The position numbers and the translations under genes are program-made. The notes beneath the pieces were generated by a model. It had not been told where the DNA came from and made no database searches. It was given only the letters and a program-made list of their open reading frames with translations. Positions 33,238-42,317 of a DNA stretch of 64,000 bases are shown here, piece by piece (the first letter of the stretch is position 1; each line of letters starts with the position of its first letter). The stretch is from the NCBI GenBank assembly GCA_965267185.1, contig OZ253937.1:2728001-2792000 (forward strand). The letters are read 5' to 3'. Origin of the DNA: G965267185 sp965267185. Lineage in GTDB: Bacteria; Pseudomonadota; Alphaproteobacteria; UBA6615.

Positions 33238-35631
33238 TCAAAATTTCCCGAGCGCCTCCAGAATACGCTGCGGCGTGATCGGCTGATGCGAAAGCCGCAC
33301 GTCGAAGGGTGACAACGCATCGTTGATGGCGTTCATCACCGATGCGGGCGCGCCCGCGGTACCAGCCTCGCCAGCTCCTTTGGCGCCAAGCTCGGAATCG
33401 CTGGTTGGCGTCTGCACATGGCCGACTTCGATATCGGGCATCTCGCCGGCCATCGGCACCAGGTAATCGGCCATATTAGCGTTCACCATGTTACCGGCGT
33501 CATCGTAGACGCATTCTTCACACAGCGCTCCACCGAGGCCCTGAATCACCCCGCCACGCACTTGCTCATCGACCAGCAGCGGATTGATTACGGTGCCGCA
33601 ATCTTCGACGACCCAGTGTTTGAGGACTTTGACGAAGCCGGTCTCGGGATCGACCTCGACGTAACAGGCCTGGATGCCGTTGGTGAAGGCAATATTGTAC
33701 TCGCGCGGCACGAAATGGCGGGTCGCCATCATCTCAGCCTGAAATCCTTTGGGAATCAAATCCGAGCGGAAATAGCCGATCCGCGCGACCTCAGTGAGCG
33801 GCATACGCTCGTTATCGGTCCCCTTGTCGACAACAACCCCGCCTTGGATATCGAGTGTTTCCGGCTCCGCTTGCAACAGCTGACCCGCCAGCTCGGTAAC
33901 GTTCTGACGCAGCGCCTTGGCCGCCATCAGCACGGCCTCGCCGCCAATGCCGGCACCACGCGAGCCCCATGTGCCGCCGCCGGTGGGCACATTGTCTGTG
34001 TCGCCGGTGACTACGCGTACCTTGTCGGGCGTGGTGCCGAACGCCGTCGCCGCCACCTGGGCGATGATGGCATCCGTACCCTGGCCCTGTTCGGTGATCG
34101 AGGTGTGGACGATAATGGTTCCGCCGGAATCGAGGCGTACCTGGGCACCGTCTTGAGACGAGATATGGGCCCCGCCGATTCCGTACATCGCAGCGCCCGG
34201 ATTGGTCAGCTCGATCATCGTGGCGAACCCGATACCGCGGTAGACGCCCTGGCCGCGCAAGCTATCCCGTTCGGCCTTCAACGCCTCGTAGTCCATCATC
34301 GACATCAGATTGTCGAGCGACTGCTCGTGCGACAGCGCTTCGAAGACGATACCGCTCGCCCCCTTCGTGGGATAAGCGTCGTCAGGAATCAGATTTTGCC
34401 GCCGGATATCGACCGGATCGATGCCCAGTTGCCGGGCCCCGTTTTCCACTAACCCTTCGGTCACCGCGAAAGCGATCGGGTGACCGACCGCCCGGTACTG
34501 GCACATCACGTTCTTGTTCTGGAAGACGACCCGCGCCTTGGCACGATAGTTCTGGTGCTTGTAGGTGCCGCCAGTGAAGTTCAAGACTTGGTTGGCTTCC
34601 ATGGCGCTGGTGCGCGGATACATCGAATAGGGGCCGACTCCCGTCAGATCGTCGATATCGATGCCGAGAATATCGCCATCGGCGGAGAACGCCATGCGGC
34701 CATGCACGCGGTGGTGGCGGGCGTGGATGTCGGTGACGAAAGATTCTAGCCGGTCAGCGGAAAACTTCACCGGCCGCCCGAGCATTTTCGACAGCGCCAC
34801 CGTCGCCATTTCGTCTGCATAGACATGCACCTTAATGCCGAACGAACCGCCGACATCCTGGCAGACGACACGCACATTGCCCTCCGGCACGTCCATATGA
34901 ATAGCGAAGATATGCTGCATCATGTGCGGCGCCTGGAACGACATGTGGACGGTGAGCTGATCTTCTGCCTCGTTGTAGTCGGACAGGATGACGCGGGGCT
35001 CGAGCGTTACGCCGGTGTGGCGCTCGAACCGGAAGGTTTCCTCGACCACGAGCGCGGCGTCGGCAAAGGCGGAGTCCACATCGCCCGCTTCGACAGCGTT
35101 CTCGAACGCGATGTTGTCACCCAAATCGGGATGGATCACATGGGTCGACGGATCGGCCGCGGTCTCTGCATCCGTCACCGCCGGCAGCTCTTCATAGGAT
35201 ACGTCGACCAGGGCAACCCCATCCTCGGCCTCGGCACGGCTGTTGGCCAACACCGCAGCGACAGCTTCCCCTTGCCAGCACACATGGTCGACGGCGATCG
35301 CATGTTGCGGCGCCGATTTGAGCGTCTTGAAGTGAGTCAGAACGCCGACCCAGGGCGAGCAATAATCCGCCAGCTCCTTGCCGGTGACCACACGCACAAC
35401 GCCGGGGCTCGCAGCGGCCGCAGCAGTGTCGATGCCGGTGATCTTGGCGTGAGCATAAGGCGAGCGCACGAACGCGACATGGACCATGCGCTTGAGCTTC
35501 ATGTCGTCGACAAAGCGGCCCTGCCCCGTCAACAGCCGCTTTGCATTAGGCCGCGGTACAACGCGGCCGATATAGCTATTTGGCCGGCCTAACACGCTGG
35601 CGTCGGGCGCCAAAATGCTGTCTTCGCTCAT
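33238..35631 (-). CDS. CoxL-like molybdopterin-binding subunit, tandem copy B
   Basis: This 797-residue protein is colinear with copy A over its whole length and shares most signature segments, such as VRVVCQDVGGSFGIKVH, QYRAVGHPIAFAVTEGL and KGAGEAGTAGAP. The pterin loop GGSFG is closer to the consensus than in copy A. GGAGAGAA precedes the ATG. Copies A and B look like an old tandem duplication; they may form one complex or act on different substrates. It lies 23 bases downstream of the acyl-CoA dehydrogenase gene on the same strand, so all three are likely co-transcribed. Confidence 0.9.
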   Translation of the reverse strand: MSEDSILAPDASVLGRPNSYIGRVVPRPNAKRLLTGQGRFVDDMKLKRMVHVAFVRSPYAHAKITGIDTAAAAASPGVVRVVTGKELADYCSPWVGVLTHFKTLKSAPQHAIAVDHVCWQGEAVAAVLANSRAEAEDGVALVDVSYEELPAVTDAETAADPSTHVIHPDLGDNIAFENAVEAGDVDSAFADAALVVEETFRFERHTGVTLEPRVILSDYNEAEDQLTVHMSFQAPHMMQHIFAIHMDVPEGNVRVVCQDVGGSFGIKVHVYADEMATVALSKMLGRPVKFSADRLESFVTDIHARHHRVHGRMAFSADGDILGIDIDDLTGVGPYSMYPRTSAMEANQVLNFTGGTYKHQNYRAKARVVFQNKNVMCQYRAVGHPIAFAVTEGLVENGARQLGIDPVDIRRQNLIPDDAYPTKGASGIVFEALSHEQSLDNLMSMMDYEALKAERDSLRGQGVYRGIGFATMIELTNPGAAMYGIGGAHISSQDGAQVRLDSGGTIIVHTSITEQGQGTDAIIAQVAATAFGTTPDKVRVVTGDTDNVPTGGGTWGSRGAGIGGEAVLMAAKALRQNVTELAGQLLQAEPETLDIQGGVVVDKGTDNERMPLTEVARIGYFRSDLIPKGFQAEMMATRHFVPREYNIAFTNGIQACYVEVDPETGFVKVLKHWVVEDCGTVINPLLVDEQVRGGVIQGLGGALCEECVYDDAGNMVNANMADYLVPMAGEMPDIEVGHVQTPTSDSELGAKGAGEAGTAGAPASVMNAINDALSPFDVRLSHQPITPQRILEALGKF

Positions 35632-35654
35632 CGTTCTCTCCGCTTGGATTGTTT

Positions 35655-36854
35655 TTATTCGTTTTTGTTTCGCAGCCGGTTTTTTACCGGATGCCTATTG
35701 GCATTCTTTATACCCAGCGCATCTTCGGCAATCAAAATACGCTGCACATTTGCAGTACCCTCACCAACCGCAAGCATATTTACATACGCGGTGAATTTTT
35801 TGACCGGATATTCGTCGGCCAACGCATAACCGCCGAAGATTTCCGCCGCCGACGCGGCAGCGTGTTTCGCCGCATTAACCGCAGCGTATTTGGCGCGCGA
35901 GGCATCTCGCGTGGGCGGCTCACCCCGATCCATCCGCGCGGCCATTCGGTAAACCAACAAGCGCGCGGCATCGATGTTGACCGCCATATCGGCGATCAAA
36001 TGCTGCACCATCTGATAGTGGCCAATCGGTTGGCCGCGGATGACCCGCTCATTGGCATAACGTACGGCTTCATCGAAGCACGCTTGAGCCAACCCGACGG
36101 ACCGTGCCGCGACAGTCAATCGGCCATAGTCGAGCGCATTCATGGCAATCTTGAAACCCTCGCCTTCCTCGCCCAGCCGGTTTTCCACCGGCACCTCAAA
36201 GTCGTCGAGAAACACGGCGTTCGAACACAAAACATTCGACAAACCCGACATGGGAATGGGACTCGCCGAGAACCCTTCCTGTAATTTGGGCTCGACGATA
36301 AACGCGGTGATGCCACGATGACCGGCTTCCAAGTCAGTCTTGGCGAATAGGATTCCGGTGTCGGCAGCGTGGGCGAAGGTAATCCACTGCTTCGAGCCGT
36401 TGAGACGATAGACATCGCCATCGCGCCCCGCGGTCGTCTGCATAGCACCCGCCGCGTCCGACCCGCCGCCGGGCTCGGTGAGCGCGAACATGCCGATTTT
36501 CCGTCCGGCCACCAGATCGGGCACGAAGCGCGATATCTGCGCGTCGGCACCCCAATTGTAGATGGTGAAGGGGCAGGTCATTGCCTGCATATTCATCGCA
36601 TAACCGAACTCAGGCGCGAGGCGGGAAATCTCTTCCGAGATCGCCGCGACGGCGAGAAACCCCGCATCGGTGCCACCGAGATTTTCCGGGAACGCCGCCC
36701 CGAACAGGCCCGTTGCGCCCATTTTTTCGATAATCCCATGGGGAAACTCGCCAGACGCCTCGTAGGCGCCAATCTCCGGCAAAATCTCGGCCTCGGCGAA
36801 CCGCCGCGCGGTTTCGGCAATCGCCTCGATTTCTTCGGGTAGGGTGAAATCCAT
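35655..36854 (-). CDS. Acyl-CoA dehydrogenase
   Basis: A 399-residue FAD enzyme of the acyl-CoA dehydrogenase family. Visible are MDFTLPEEIEAIAETARRFA at the N-terminus, the FAD-binding FALTEPGGGSDAAG and KQWITFAHAAD segments, FGGYALADEYPVKKF, and VGEGTANVQRILIAEDAL with the Glu-Gly-Thr near the C-terminus where the catalytic base usually lies. It removes two hydrogens from an acyl-CoA and passes electrons to ETF. It is the first gene of the minus-strand group with the two CoxL-like subunits and is divergent from the CoA-transferase genes. Confidence 0.92.
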   Translation of the reverse strand: MDFTLPEEIEAIAETARRFAEAEILPEIGAYEASGEFPHGIIEKMGATGLFGAAFPENLGGTDAGFLAVAAISEEISRLAPEFGYAMNMQAMTCPFTIYNWGADAQISRFVPDLVAGRKIGMFALTEPGGGSDAAGAMQTTAGRDGDVYRLNGSKQWITFAHAADTGILFAKTDLEAGHRGITAFIVEPKLQEGFSASPIPMSGLSNVLCSNAVFLDDFEVPVENRLGEEGEGFKIAMNALDYGRLTVAARSVGLAQACFDEAVRYANERVIRGQPIGHYQMVQHLIADMAVNIDAARLLVYRMAARMDRGEPPTRDASRAKYAAVNAAKHAAASAAEIFGGYALADEYPVKKFTAYVNMLAVGEGTANVQRILIAEDALGIKNANRHPVKNRLRNKNE

Positions 36855-36935
36855 CGCGCCGGCGTTTCCTTTATCTTAGGCTCGAAGCCATTTAACATCC
36901 CACATACCGTACAATGACGGAAAGGCGTACTCGCG

Positions 36936-37760
36936 GTGACAGCACATCTCGATGATATCGAGGCCCTCGTCAGCCGGATCCCCGATGGCGCAAAAGTTGC
37001 GCTCCCGCCTGACTACAGCGGCTGCGCCATGGCCGCCGGATCGGCGTTGATCCGGCGCGGCGTTTGCGACCTGCATCTGATCGGTGTCCCTTCGGTCGGT
37101 TTCCAAGGCGACATGTTGATCGGCGCCGGTTGCGTTGCGACAGTGGAGACCGCCGCTGTCACCTTGGGCGAATATGGCCCAGCACCTCGTTTTACGGCTG
37201 CCATCAAAGCGGGCTCTATCCGCATGATCGACGGCACCTGCCCGGCGATCCATGCCGGGCTCATGGCTGCCGAGAAGGCCATCCCTTTCATGCCGGTACG
37301 CGGTATCATCGGCTCCGACTTGCTCGAACAGCGCGACGACTGGACCGTCGGCAGCGACCCGTTCGATGAAGAAGACGGCCCGTTGGTGCTGGTCAAGGCA
37401 ATCGCGCCCGATGTGACTTTGATTCACGCGCCGCTCGCGGACCGCGCGGGTAATGTGTGGATTGGCGTGCGCCGCGAGATGATGGTGATGGCTCACGCGG
37501 CCAAAACCACGCTGGTGACCTACGAAAAACTCTACGACGGCGATTTGCTCGCCGATGAAGCGATGGCCGCCGGCACCATCCCGTCACTCTATATTGGCGC
37601 ACTCACACAGGCGGAGAACGGCGCCTGGCCGGTCGGCCTGTACAGTGCTTATCCCGCCGACGATGAACACTTGAAGCGGTATGTGGAGATGGCGCGCACG
37701 GACGACGGTTTTCAACGCTACCTCGAGGACTACGTGCTCGGCCGCAAGGCAGCCGAATGA
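36936..37760 (+). CDS. CoA-transferase family I, subunit A (GctA-like)
   Basis: A 274-residue alpha subunit resembling glutaconate or 3-oxoacid CoA-transferases. It has VALPPDYSGCAMAAGSALIR near the start, where the CoA-binding glycine stretch lies, and DVTLIHAPLADRAGNVWIG, the usual DxxxxHxxxADxxGN motif. The start is a GTG at 36936 with GGAAAGG about 10 bases upstream; no in-frame ATG is available. It overlaps the B subunit by four bases (ATGA), so the two are made together. The acid activated is unknown. Confidence 0.87.
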   Translation: MTAHLDDIEALVSRIPDGAKVALPPDYSGCAMAAGSALIRRGVCDLHLIGVPSVGFQGDMLIGAGCVATVETAAVTLGEYGPAPRFTAAIKAGSIRMIDGTCPAIHAGLMAAEKAIPFMPVRGIIGSDLLEQRDDWTVGSDPFDEEDGPLVLVKAIAPDVTLIHAPLADRAGNVWIGVRREMMVMAHAAKTTLVTYEKLYDGDLLADEAMAAGTIPSLYIGALTQAENGAWPVGLYSAYPADDEHLKRYVEMARTDDGFQRYLEDYVLGRKAAE

Positions 37761-38503
37761 CGGCAGATTTTCAGCCTGAGGAGCTTCTAATCGCCACCAT
37801 CGCCAACATGCTCGACGGACTCGGGCATGTCGCGGTCGGCGCTTCGTCGCCGATCCCAGGTGGCGCGGCGCTACTCGCGCGGGCGCGCAGCAATAGCAGC
37901 CTGCGCGTCTCCATGCTGGGCAGCGAAGAGCATAATCCGTTCACCAATGGCGGCACCGAGCTGTTCGATTGCGCGGCGCAAGGCCGTATCGATGCGTTCT
38001 TCCTTGGCGGCGGACAGATCGATGGGCAAGCGAACATCAATCTGGTGGGCATCGGCGACTACCCGCAGACCAAAGTCCGGTTCCCGGGCTCGTTCGGCTC
38101 GGCCTATCTCTATTTTCTGATACCGCGCGTGATTCTGTTCCGCGAGGAACACACGCCCCGGGTGCTGGTACCGAAAGTCGACTTCGTCAGCGCGCCGGGC
38201 GTCAGTGAGCCTGAAGTTTATCGCCCCGGCGGGCCCTACGCGCTGGTGACGGGCCGTTGTGTTTTTGCTTTCGATAAAGCAAAGCGGCGCTTCCAACTGT
38301 CTTCCGTTCATCCCGGTCATACCCCTGACGAGGTCGCCGAGATGACCGGGTTCGATTTCGACCGGCCGGATACGATTCCCGAGACGCCGCCACCGGATAC
38401 TGGCACGCTCGCGCTCATTCGTGGCCGCGTCGCCGACGAAATTGCGGAGACCTATCCGGCCTTCGCTGCCCGCGTATTTGGCGGCGGCGCTAGCGCTGCT
38501 TAG
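37757..38503 (+). CDS. CoA-transferase family I, subunit B (GctB-like)
   Basis: A 248-residue beta subunit. Landmarks are ATIANMLDGLGHVAVGASSPIPGGAALLAR, of which only the start is quoted here as ATIANMLDGLGHVAVG, then MLGSEEHNPF, where family-I beta subunits carry the catalytic Glu, and GGGQIDGQANINLVG. With subunit A it would swap CoA between acids through a glutamyl-CoA thioester. It is translationally coupled to subunit A. The neighbouring acyl-CoA dehydrogenase, CaiB-type transferase and CoxL-like proteins suggest a pathway that works on CoA esters. Confidence 0.86.
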   Translation: MTADFQPEELLIATIANMLDGLGHVAVGASSPIPGGAALLARARSNSSLRVSMLGSEEHNPFTNGGTELFDCAAQGRIDAFFLGGGQIDGQANINLVGIGDYPQTKVRFPGSFGSAYLYFLIPRVILFREEHTPRVLVPKVDFVSAPGVSEPEVYRPGGPYALVTGRCVFAFDKAKRRFQLSSVHPGHTPDEVAEMTGFDFDRPDTIPETPPPDTGTLALIRGRVADEIAETYPAFAARVFGGGASAA

Positions 38504-38611
38504 CGCGGAACTTGACCGCGGCCGGGCGCTCTGATGTCATCGCCCTGGCACGACACAAACGCATGATCGAAAACATGGGCCGGGAAACGGCTCTATCGGA
38601 GGGAGGCATAT

Positions 38612-39004
38612 ATGCCGTTCTACAATATCAACGAGATGGAAACGAAAAAGGACAAGACCGCGCCGGGCATGGCGGCCACGGTCGTCGGCGAATTCATGAA
38701 GGTCGGCGTGATGACCTATGAGGACGAGATCGGTCCGCCGCCCCACTTCCATCCTAACGAAGAACAGTTCGTGCTCGTGCTCGAAGGGCAACTGCGTATG
38801 GTCCTCGATGGCGAGGTCAAGAACATCGGCCCCGGCGATTTGATCCATGTTCCCCGGAACGTAGCGCATACGGTCCGCGCGGTGGGCGGCCCGGCACGGT
38901 TCTTTACCGCCAAGCATCCGGTCGGCGACGGCGAGCTGAGCCAGGACTATAACGAAGCCCCCAACGCCGACGAGCTTCGCAAGCTGCTCGCGGGCGAGGA
39001 CTAA
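38612..39004 (+). CDS. Single-domain cupin protein
   Basis: This 130-residue protein is one cupin barrel. The first motif is PPPHFHPNEEQFVLVLEG, with two His and one Glu as metal ligands, and the second is PGDLIHVPRNVAHTVRA, with the third His. GGAGG stands upstream of the ATG. Small cupins of this kind may be isomerases, dioxygenases or effector-binding proteins. It lies between the GctAB pair and the CaiB-type gene on the same strand and is likely co-transcribed; function unknown. Confidence 0.8.
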   Translation: MPFYNINEMETKKDKTAPGMAATVVGEFMKVGVMTYEDEIGPPPHFHPNEEQFVLVLEGQLRMVLDGEVKNIGPGDLIHVPRNVAHTVRAVGGPARFFTAKHPVGDGELSQDYNEAPNADELRKLLAGED

Positions 39005-39040
39005 CACCGCTCCTCACAACTGACGCTTCATAGTTTTCGT

Positions 39041-40261
39041 ATGTCCGATTCAGAACCGTCCAAGCCCCTTGGTGCGATGGCGGGGCTCAAGGTCATCGAC
39101 CTCGCCCGTGTTTTGGGCGGTCCCTATTGCAGCCAAATTCTCGCTGACCACGGCGCTACCGTCATAAAGGTGGAGCCGCCGCAGGGCGACGAAACGCGCG
39201 ATTGGGGCCCGCCCTTTCACGAGGGCGATGCGTCCTATTTCGTCGGGCTCAACCGCAACAAGCGGTCGATCGGTCTCGATCTGCGGACGGAAGCCGGTCG
39301 CGATGTGTTGTTACGCCTGCTCGATGGTGCCGATGTGCTGCTGGAAAACTACAAGCCGGGCACGATGGAAAAATGGGGGATGGGCTACGAAGACGTTATC
39401 TCGAAACAATTCCCAAGCCTCATCCACTGCCGCATTTCCGGATTCGGCACCGATGGACCCATGGGCGGCTTCCCCGGCTACGATGCCGTCGTTCAAGCGA
39501 TGGCCGGTTGGTTATCGATCAACGGCGGCAAAGATAAAGACCCTACGCGGGTCGGCATCGCCGCGGTCGACATGGGGACCGGCCTCTACACCTGCGTCGC
39601 CATCTTGATGGCGCTGCTCGAACGGCAACGTTCGAGCAAGGGCCAGTACATCGACATGACCCTGTTCGACTGCGCGGTGGCGCTGATGCACCCCCACGTC
39701 CCCAACTACTATCTGTCGGGGGGTGAAGTACCCAAGATCACCGGCAACCAGCATTCCAACCTGGCACCCTACGACAAGTTCCCGACTAAGACCGTCGAGG
39801 TTTTCATCGCGGCGGGCAATAACCCCGCCTTCCGCCGCCTTTGTACCGAGTTGGGCCGGCCCGAAATGGCCGACGATCCACGGTTTGCCGAAAACGCTGG
39901 CCGTTTGAAAAACATCGGCGAACTGCGCGACGAATTAGCTGTCCTGATGGCGGATGTCGACGGCGAGGATTTGTGTAAGCGGCTGCTGGCGGTGGGCATT
40001 CCCGCCGGTCCCGTGCTCGATACCGCCCAGGTGATGAACCATCCGCATACGCTGCATCGGGACATGGCCGCCGAGCTCGATTGGTATCAAGGCACCGGCA
40101 TTCCCATTAAGTTTTCACGCACACCGGGCTCGATCCGCTCGACGCCACCCAAGTTCAATCAGCATGGCCGCGAAATCCTGGCCGAGTTCGGCTATAGCGA
40201 CGACGAGATTTCGGCGTTAGCGGAGAGCGGTGCGCTCGTCGAAGATCGGCGGAAATTGTAA
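39041..40261 (+). CDS. CaiB/BaiF family CoA-transferase
   Basis: A 406-residue family-III CoA-transferase. It begins LGAMAGLKVIDLARVLGGPY, has LENYKPGTMEKWG, and carries the catalytic Asp177 in GIAAVDMGTGLYT, which forms the aspartyl-CoA intermediate. The enzyme transfers CoA between carboxylic acids; formyl-, succinyl- and carnitine-type substrates are all possible. It follows the cupin gene by 36 bases. With GctAB upstream, two mechanistically different CoA-transferases are encoded within 4 kb. Confidence 0.93.
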   Translation: MSDSEPSKPLGAMAGLKVIDLARVLGGPYCSQILADHGATVIKVEPPQGDETRDWGPPFHEGDASYFVGLNRNKRSIGLDLRTEAGRDVLLRLLDGADVLLENYKPGTMEKWGMGYEDVISKQFPSLIHCRISGFGTDGPMGGFPGYDAVVQAMAGWLSINGGKDKDPTRVGIAAVDMGTGLYTCVAILMALLERQRSSKGQYIDMTLFDCAVALMHPHVPNYYLSGGEVPKITGNQHSNLAPYDKFPTKTVEVFIAAGNNPAFRRLCTELGRPEMADDPRFAENAGRLKNIGELRDELAVLMADVDGEDLCKRLLAVGIPAGPVLDTAQVMNHPHTLHRDMAAELDWYQGTGIPIKFSRTPGSIRSTPPKFNQHGREILAEFGYSDDEISALAESGALVEDRRKL

Positions 40262-40292
40262 GGGACGGCAGCACTTTAGCCGGGGTACGTTA

Positions 40293-40721
40293 ATGCCGAT
40301 CGAGTTTTCCAGCGCCAATGACGGGACCATTGCTCTTGTCCATTGCTCCGGCGCTATTACCATGGCCAACATTGGTGCGGCGGTGCGTTCCGCGTTCGGT
40401 GAACGCCATGTCGAGCCCGGCCAAGACCGGATTATCCTCGTAGATGAAGACGTACAGCTGCACGAAATCGACTTCGACGCCCTAAAGAATATTCAACGGC
40501 TCATTCTCGAGGAAGAGGGCCGAAACGGCCGGACGCCGCAGTTTCGTTCCGTCCTTGTTTATTCAACACCGGCGCAACAACAACTCATGACCCTCTACAA
40601 AGCAATTTGGGGGCCCTTGAACCTGGCTGGCGTGAAATTTTTCATCGCTGCTAGCGAAGAGGAGGCGCTGGACATCCTTGCCGATGATCAAAAGAACGAT
40701 CCCGCCAGCGACAGTTCGTGA
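40293..40721 (+). CDS. Uncharacterised protein, possibly STAS-like
   Basis: A 142-residue soluble protein, MPIEFSSANDGTIALVHCSG at the start, with alternating beta-strand and helix patterns and an acidic, polar C-terminus (DDQKNDPASDSS). The strand-helix order and length resemble STAS/SpoIIAA-like domains, but no signature residue makes this secure. The ATG at 40293 was chosen over the frame opening at 40230, which overlaps the CaiB gene. It follows that gene by 31 bases. Confidence 0.6.
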   Translation: MPIEFSSANDGTIALVHCSGAITMANIGAAVRSAFGERHVEPGQDRIILVDEDVQLHEIDFDALKNIQRLILEEEGRNGRTPQFRSVLVYSTPAQQQLMTLYKAIWGPLNLAGVKFFIAASEEEALDILADDQKNDPASDSS

Positions 40722-40754
40722 GCATCGCTAGGATTCAAAAAACTGCGGGGCGGG

Positions 40755-42290
40755 TTAAGGATTCCTGGCACCGGTAACGAACGCCCTTAAGTTTGCAAAC
40801 AGGTCCTGGTCGAGGATAATCCGTGGCACCTTATGCTGGCCGCCGAACTGACCGCGAGATTTCATCCATGCCGCGAAGGTGCCCGGCGGCACAACGCGAA
40901 TGGTGGGCGGCTTCATGCCGAAACCCTCGGCGCGATGCGCCGCGTAGTCTTCGTTGGTGGCGCATAAATCGCGGTCGAGCCGCGCGGCAAACGCCGCTGT
41001 TTGCGCTTCGCTGACAACCCCTTCCGCAAATTCGACAACGTAGAGATGGCCGCCCAACTCGCCCACCTGTTCGGAGTATACCGCGCCGACCGACCAATCT
41101 GTCACCGACGCGCCGATCTCCGCCGCCGCCGCGCTGACCGCTTCTTCCACTTCGCGGGCGATCAAATGTTCGCCAAACGCCGACAACATATAAGACGTCC
41201 GGCCAGTCACCTTGACCCGCGGTGGGTCCCGTTCGATCAGCTCGATTGTATCGCCGACCACATAGCTCCACAGACCCGCGCAGGTCGACAGAACCAGCGC
41301 GTAGTTCACACCGGTTTCAGCGTCGGCAATCCAGTGGCGGGTCGGGTTCGGCAAGTCGAGTTCGTCGACGGGCACGAATTCGTAGAACAAGCCATGGCTC
41401 AGGTTGAGGCGAAGGCCTTCGCCCTCGCCGCGGTCTGCCGACGCGATGAACCCCTCGCTCGCCGGATAAACCTCGCGTAATTCGGCATGGCTGCCCGCCA
41501 ACAATTCGTCGAACCGCCGTCGATAAGGTGAAAAATCGACACCGCCGTGAACCAGCACTTCAAGGTTGGGAAACAGCGTCGCCAAGTTCGGCTCGATGTC
41601 CCGTAATTCGGCCAACGCATCGAAAAAGATCAGCAGCCAACTCGGCGTGCCGCCAATCAATCTGATGTCTTCGGTGGCGCAGGCGGCGGCGATGCGTGCA
41701 ACCTTTTCATCCCAATCCGCCAGCAACGCCAATTCGCGTGGCGGAAACGTACGGCTGCGGAACCATAGCGGTATATTCGCCGCCATAATGCCCGACAAAT
41801 CTCCGCTATAGATGCCCGGCGCCTCCTCGGTGAGATCCGTGCTGCCGCCTAGCATGAAACTCTTGCCCCCGAGGACCCGGCTTTTCGGCCGGGCGCGGGC
41901 ATGAAACCCCATCATGTCGGCGCCGGCGAGCGAGTTGGCGGCAACCATTTCTTTCGAGCAAGGGATGTATTTGGTGCGCCCTGTCGTGGTGCCGGACGTC
42001 ACGGCGAAATAGGGAATGGCGCCCGGCCAACTCACATTCTTGAGTTGCGGAAATGGTTCCTTCCAGTACGCATCCCAAAAATCTTCATACCTGCGCAGCG
42101 GTACCCGAGCCTGAAACTCCGCGACGCTTCGAGCCTTACTGAAATCGTGATCACGGCCGAACTGCGTCCCCCGCGCCCGCGCGACCAGCGACAACAATTG
42201 CCGCTCCTGAACGGCAGAAGCCGTCTGGCGATCCAGTTTGGCGGCACGCCAGCCGGCCCAACGGCGCATTAAGGGGGTAACATCCAGCAT
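40755..42290 (-). CDS. GH3 family acyl-adenylate synthetase (bacterial GH3-like)
   Basis: This 511-residue protein belongs to the GH3 group best known from plants, where members join amino acids to jasmonate or indole-acetate through an acyl-adenylate. The ATP motif is TSGTTTGRTKYIP (residues 98-110), the middle motif is VYPASEGFIAS, and the C-terminal cap starts near KVTGRTSYMLSAFGEHL. No signal peptide is present. The bacterial substrate is unknown, so the name describes the family only. It converges on the preceding small gene and is separated by 27 bases from the lipoprotein gene on the same strand. Confidence 0.9.
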   Translation of the reverse strand: MLDVTPLMRRWAGWRAAKLDRQTASAVQERQLLSLVARARGTQFGRDHDFSKARSVAEFQARVPLRRYEDFWDAYWKEPFPQLKNVSWPGAIPYFAVTSGTTTGRTKYIPCSKEMVAANSLAGADMMGFHARARPKSRVLGGKSFMLGGSTDLTEEAPGIYSGDLSGIMAANIPLWFRSRTFPPRELALLADWDEKVARIAAACATEDIRLIGGTPSWLLIFFDALAELRDIEPNLATLFPNLEVLVHGGVDFSPYRRRFDELLAGSHAELREVYPASEGFIASADRGEGEGLRLNLSHGLFYEFVPVDELDLPNPTRHWIADAETGVNYALVLSTCAGLWSYVVGDTIELIERDPPRVKVTGRTSYMLSAFGEHLIAREVEEAVSAAAAEIGASVTDWSVGAVYSEQVGELGGHLYVVEFAEGVVSEAQTAAFAARLDRDLCATNEDYAAHRAEGFGMKPPTIRVVPPGTFAAWMKSRGQFGGQHKVPRIILDQDLFANLRAFVTGARNP

Positions 42291-42317
42291 CGGCGCTAGT
42301 TTACGCCAATCGACGAC

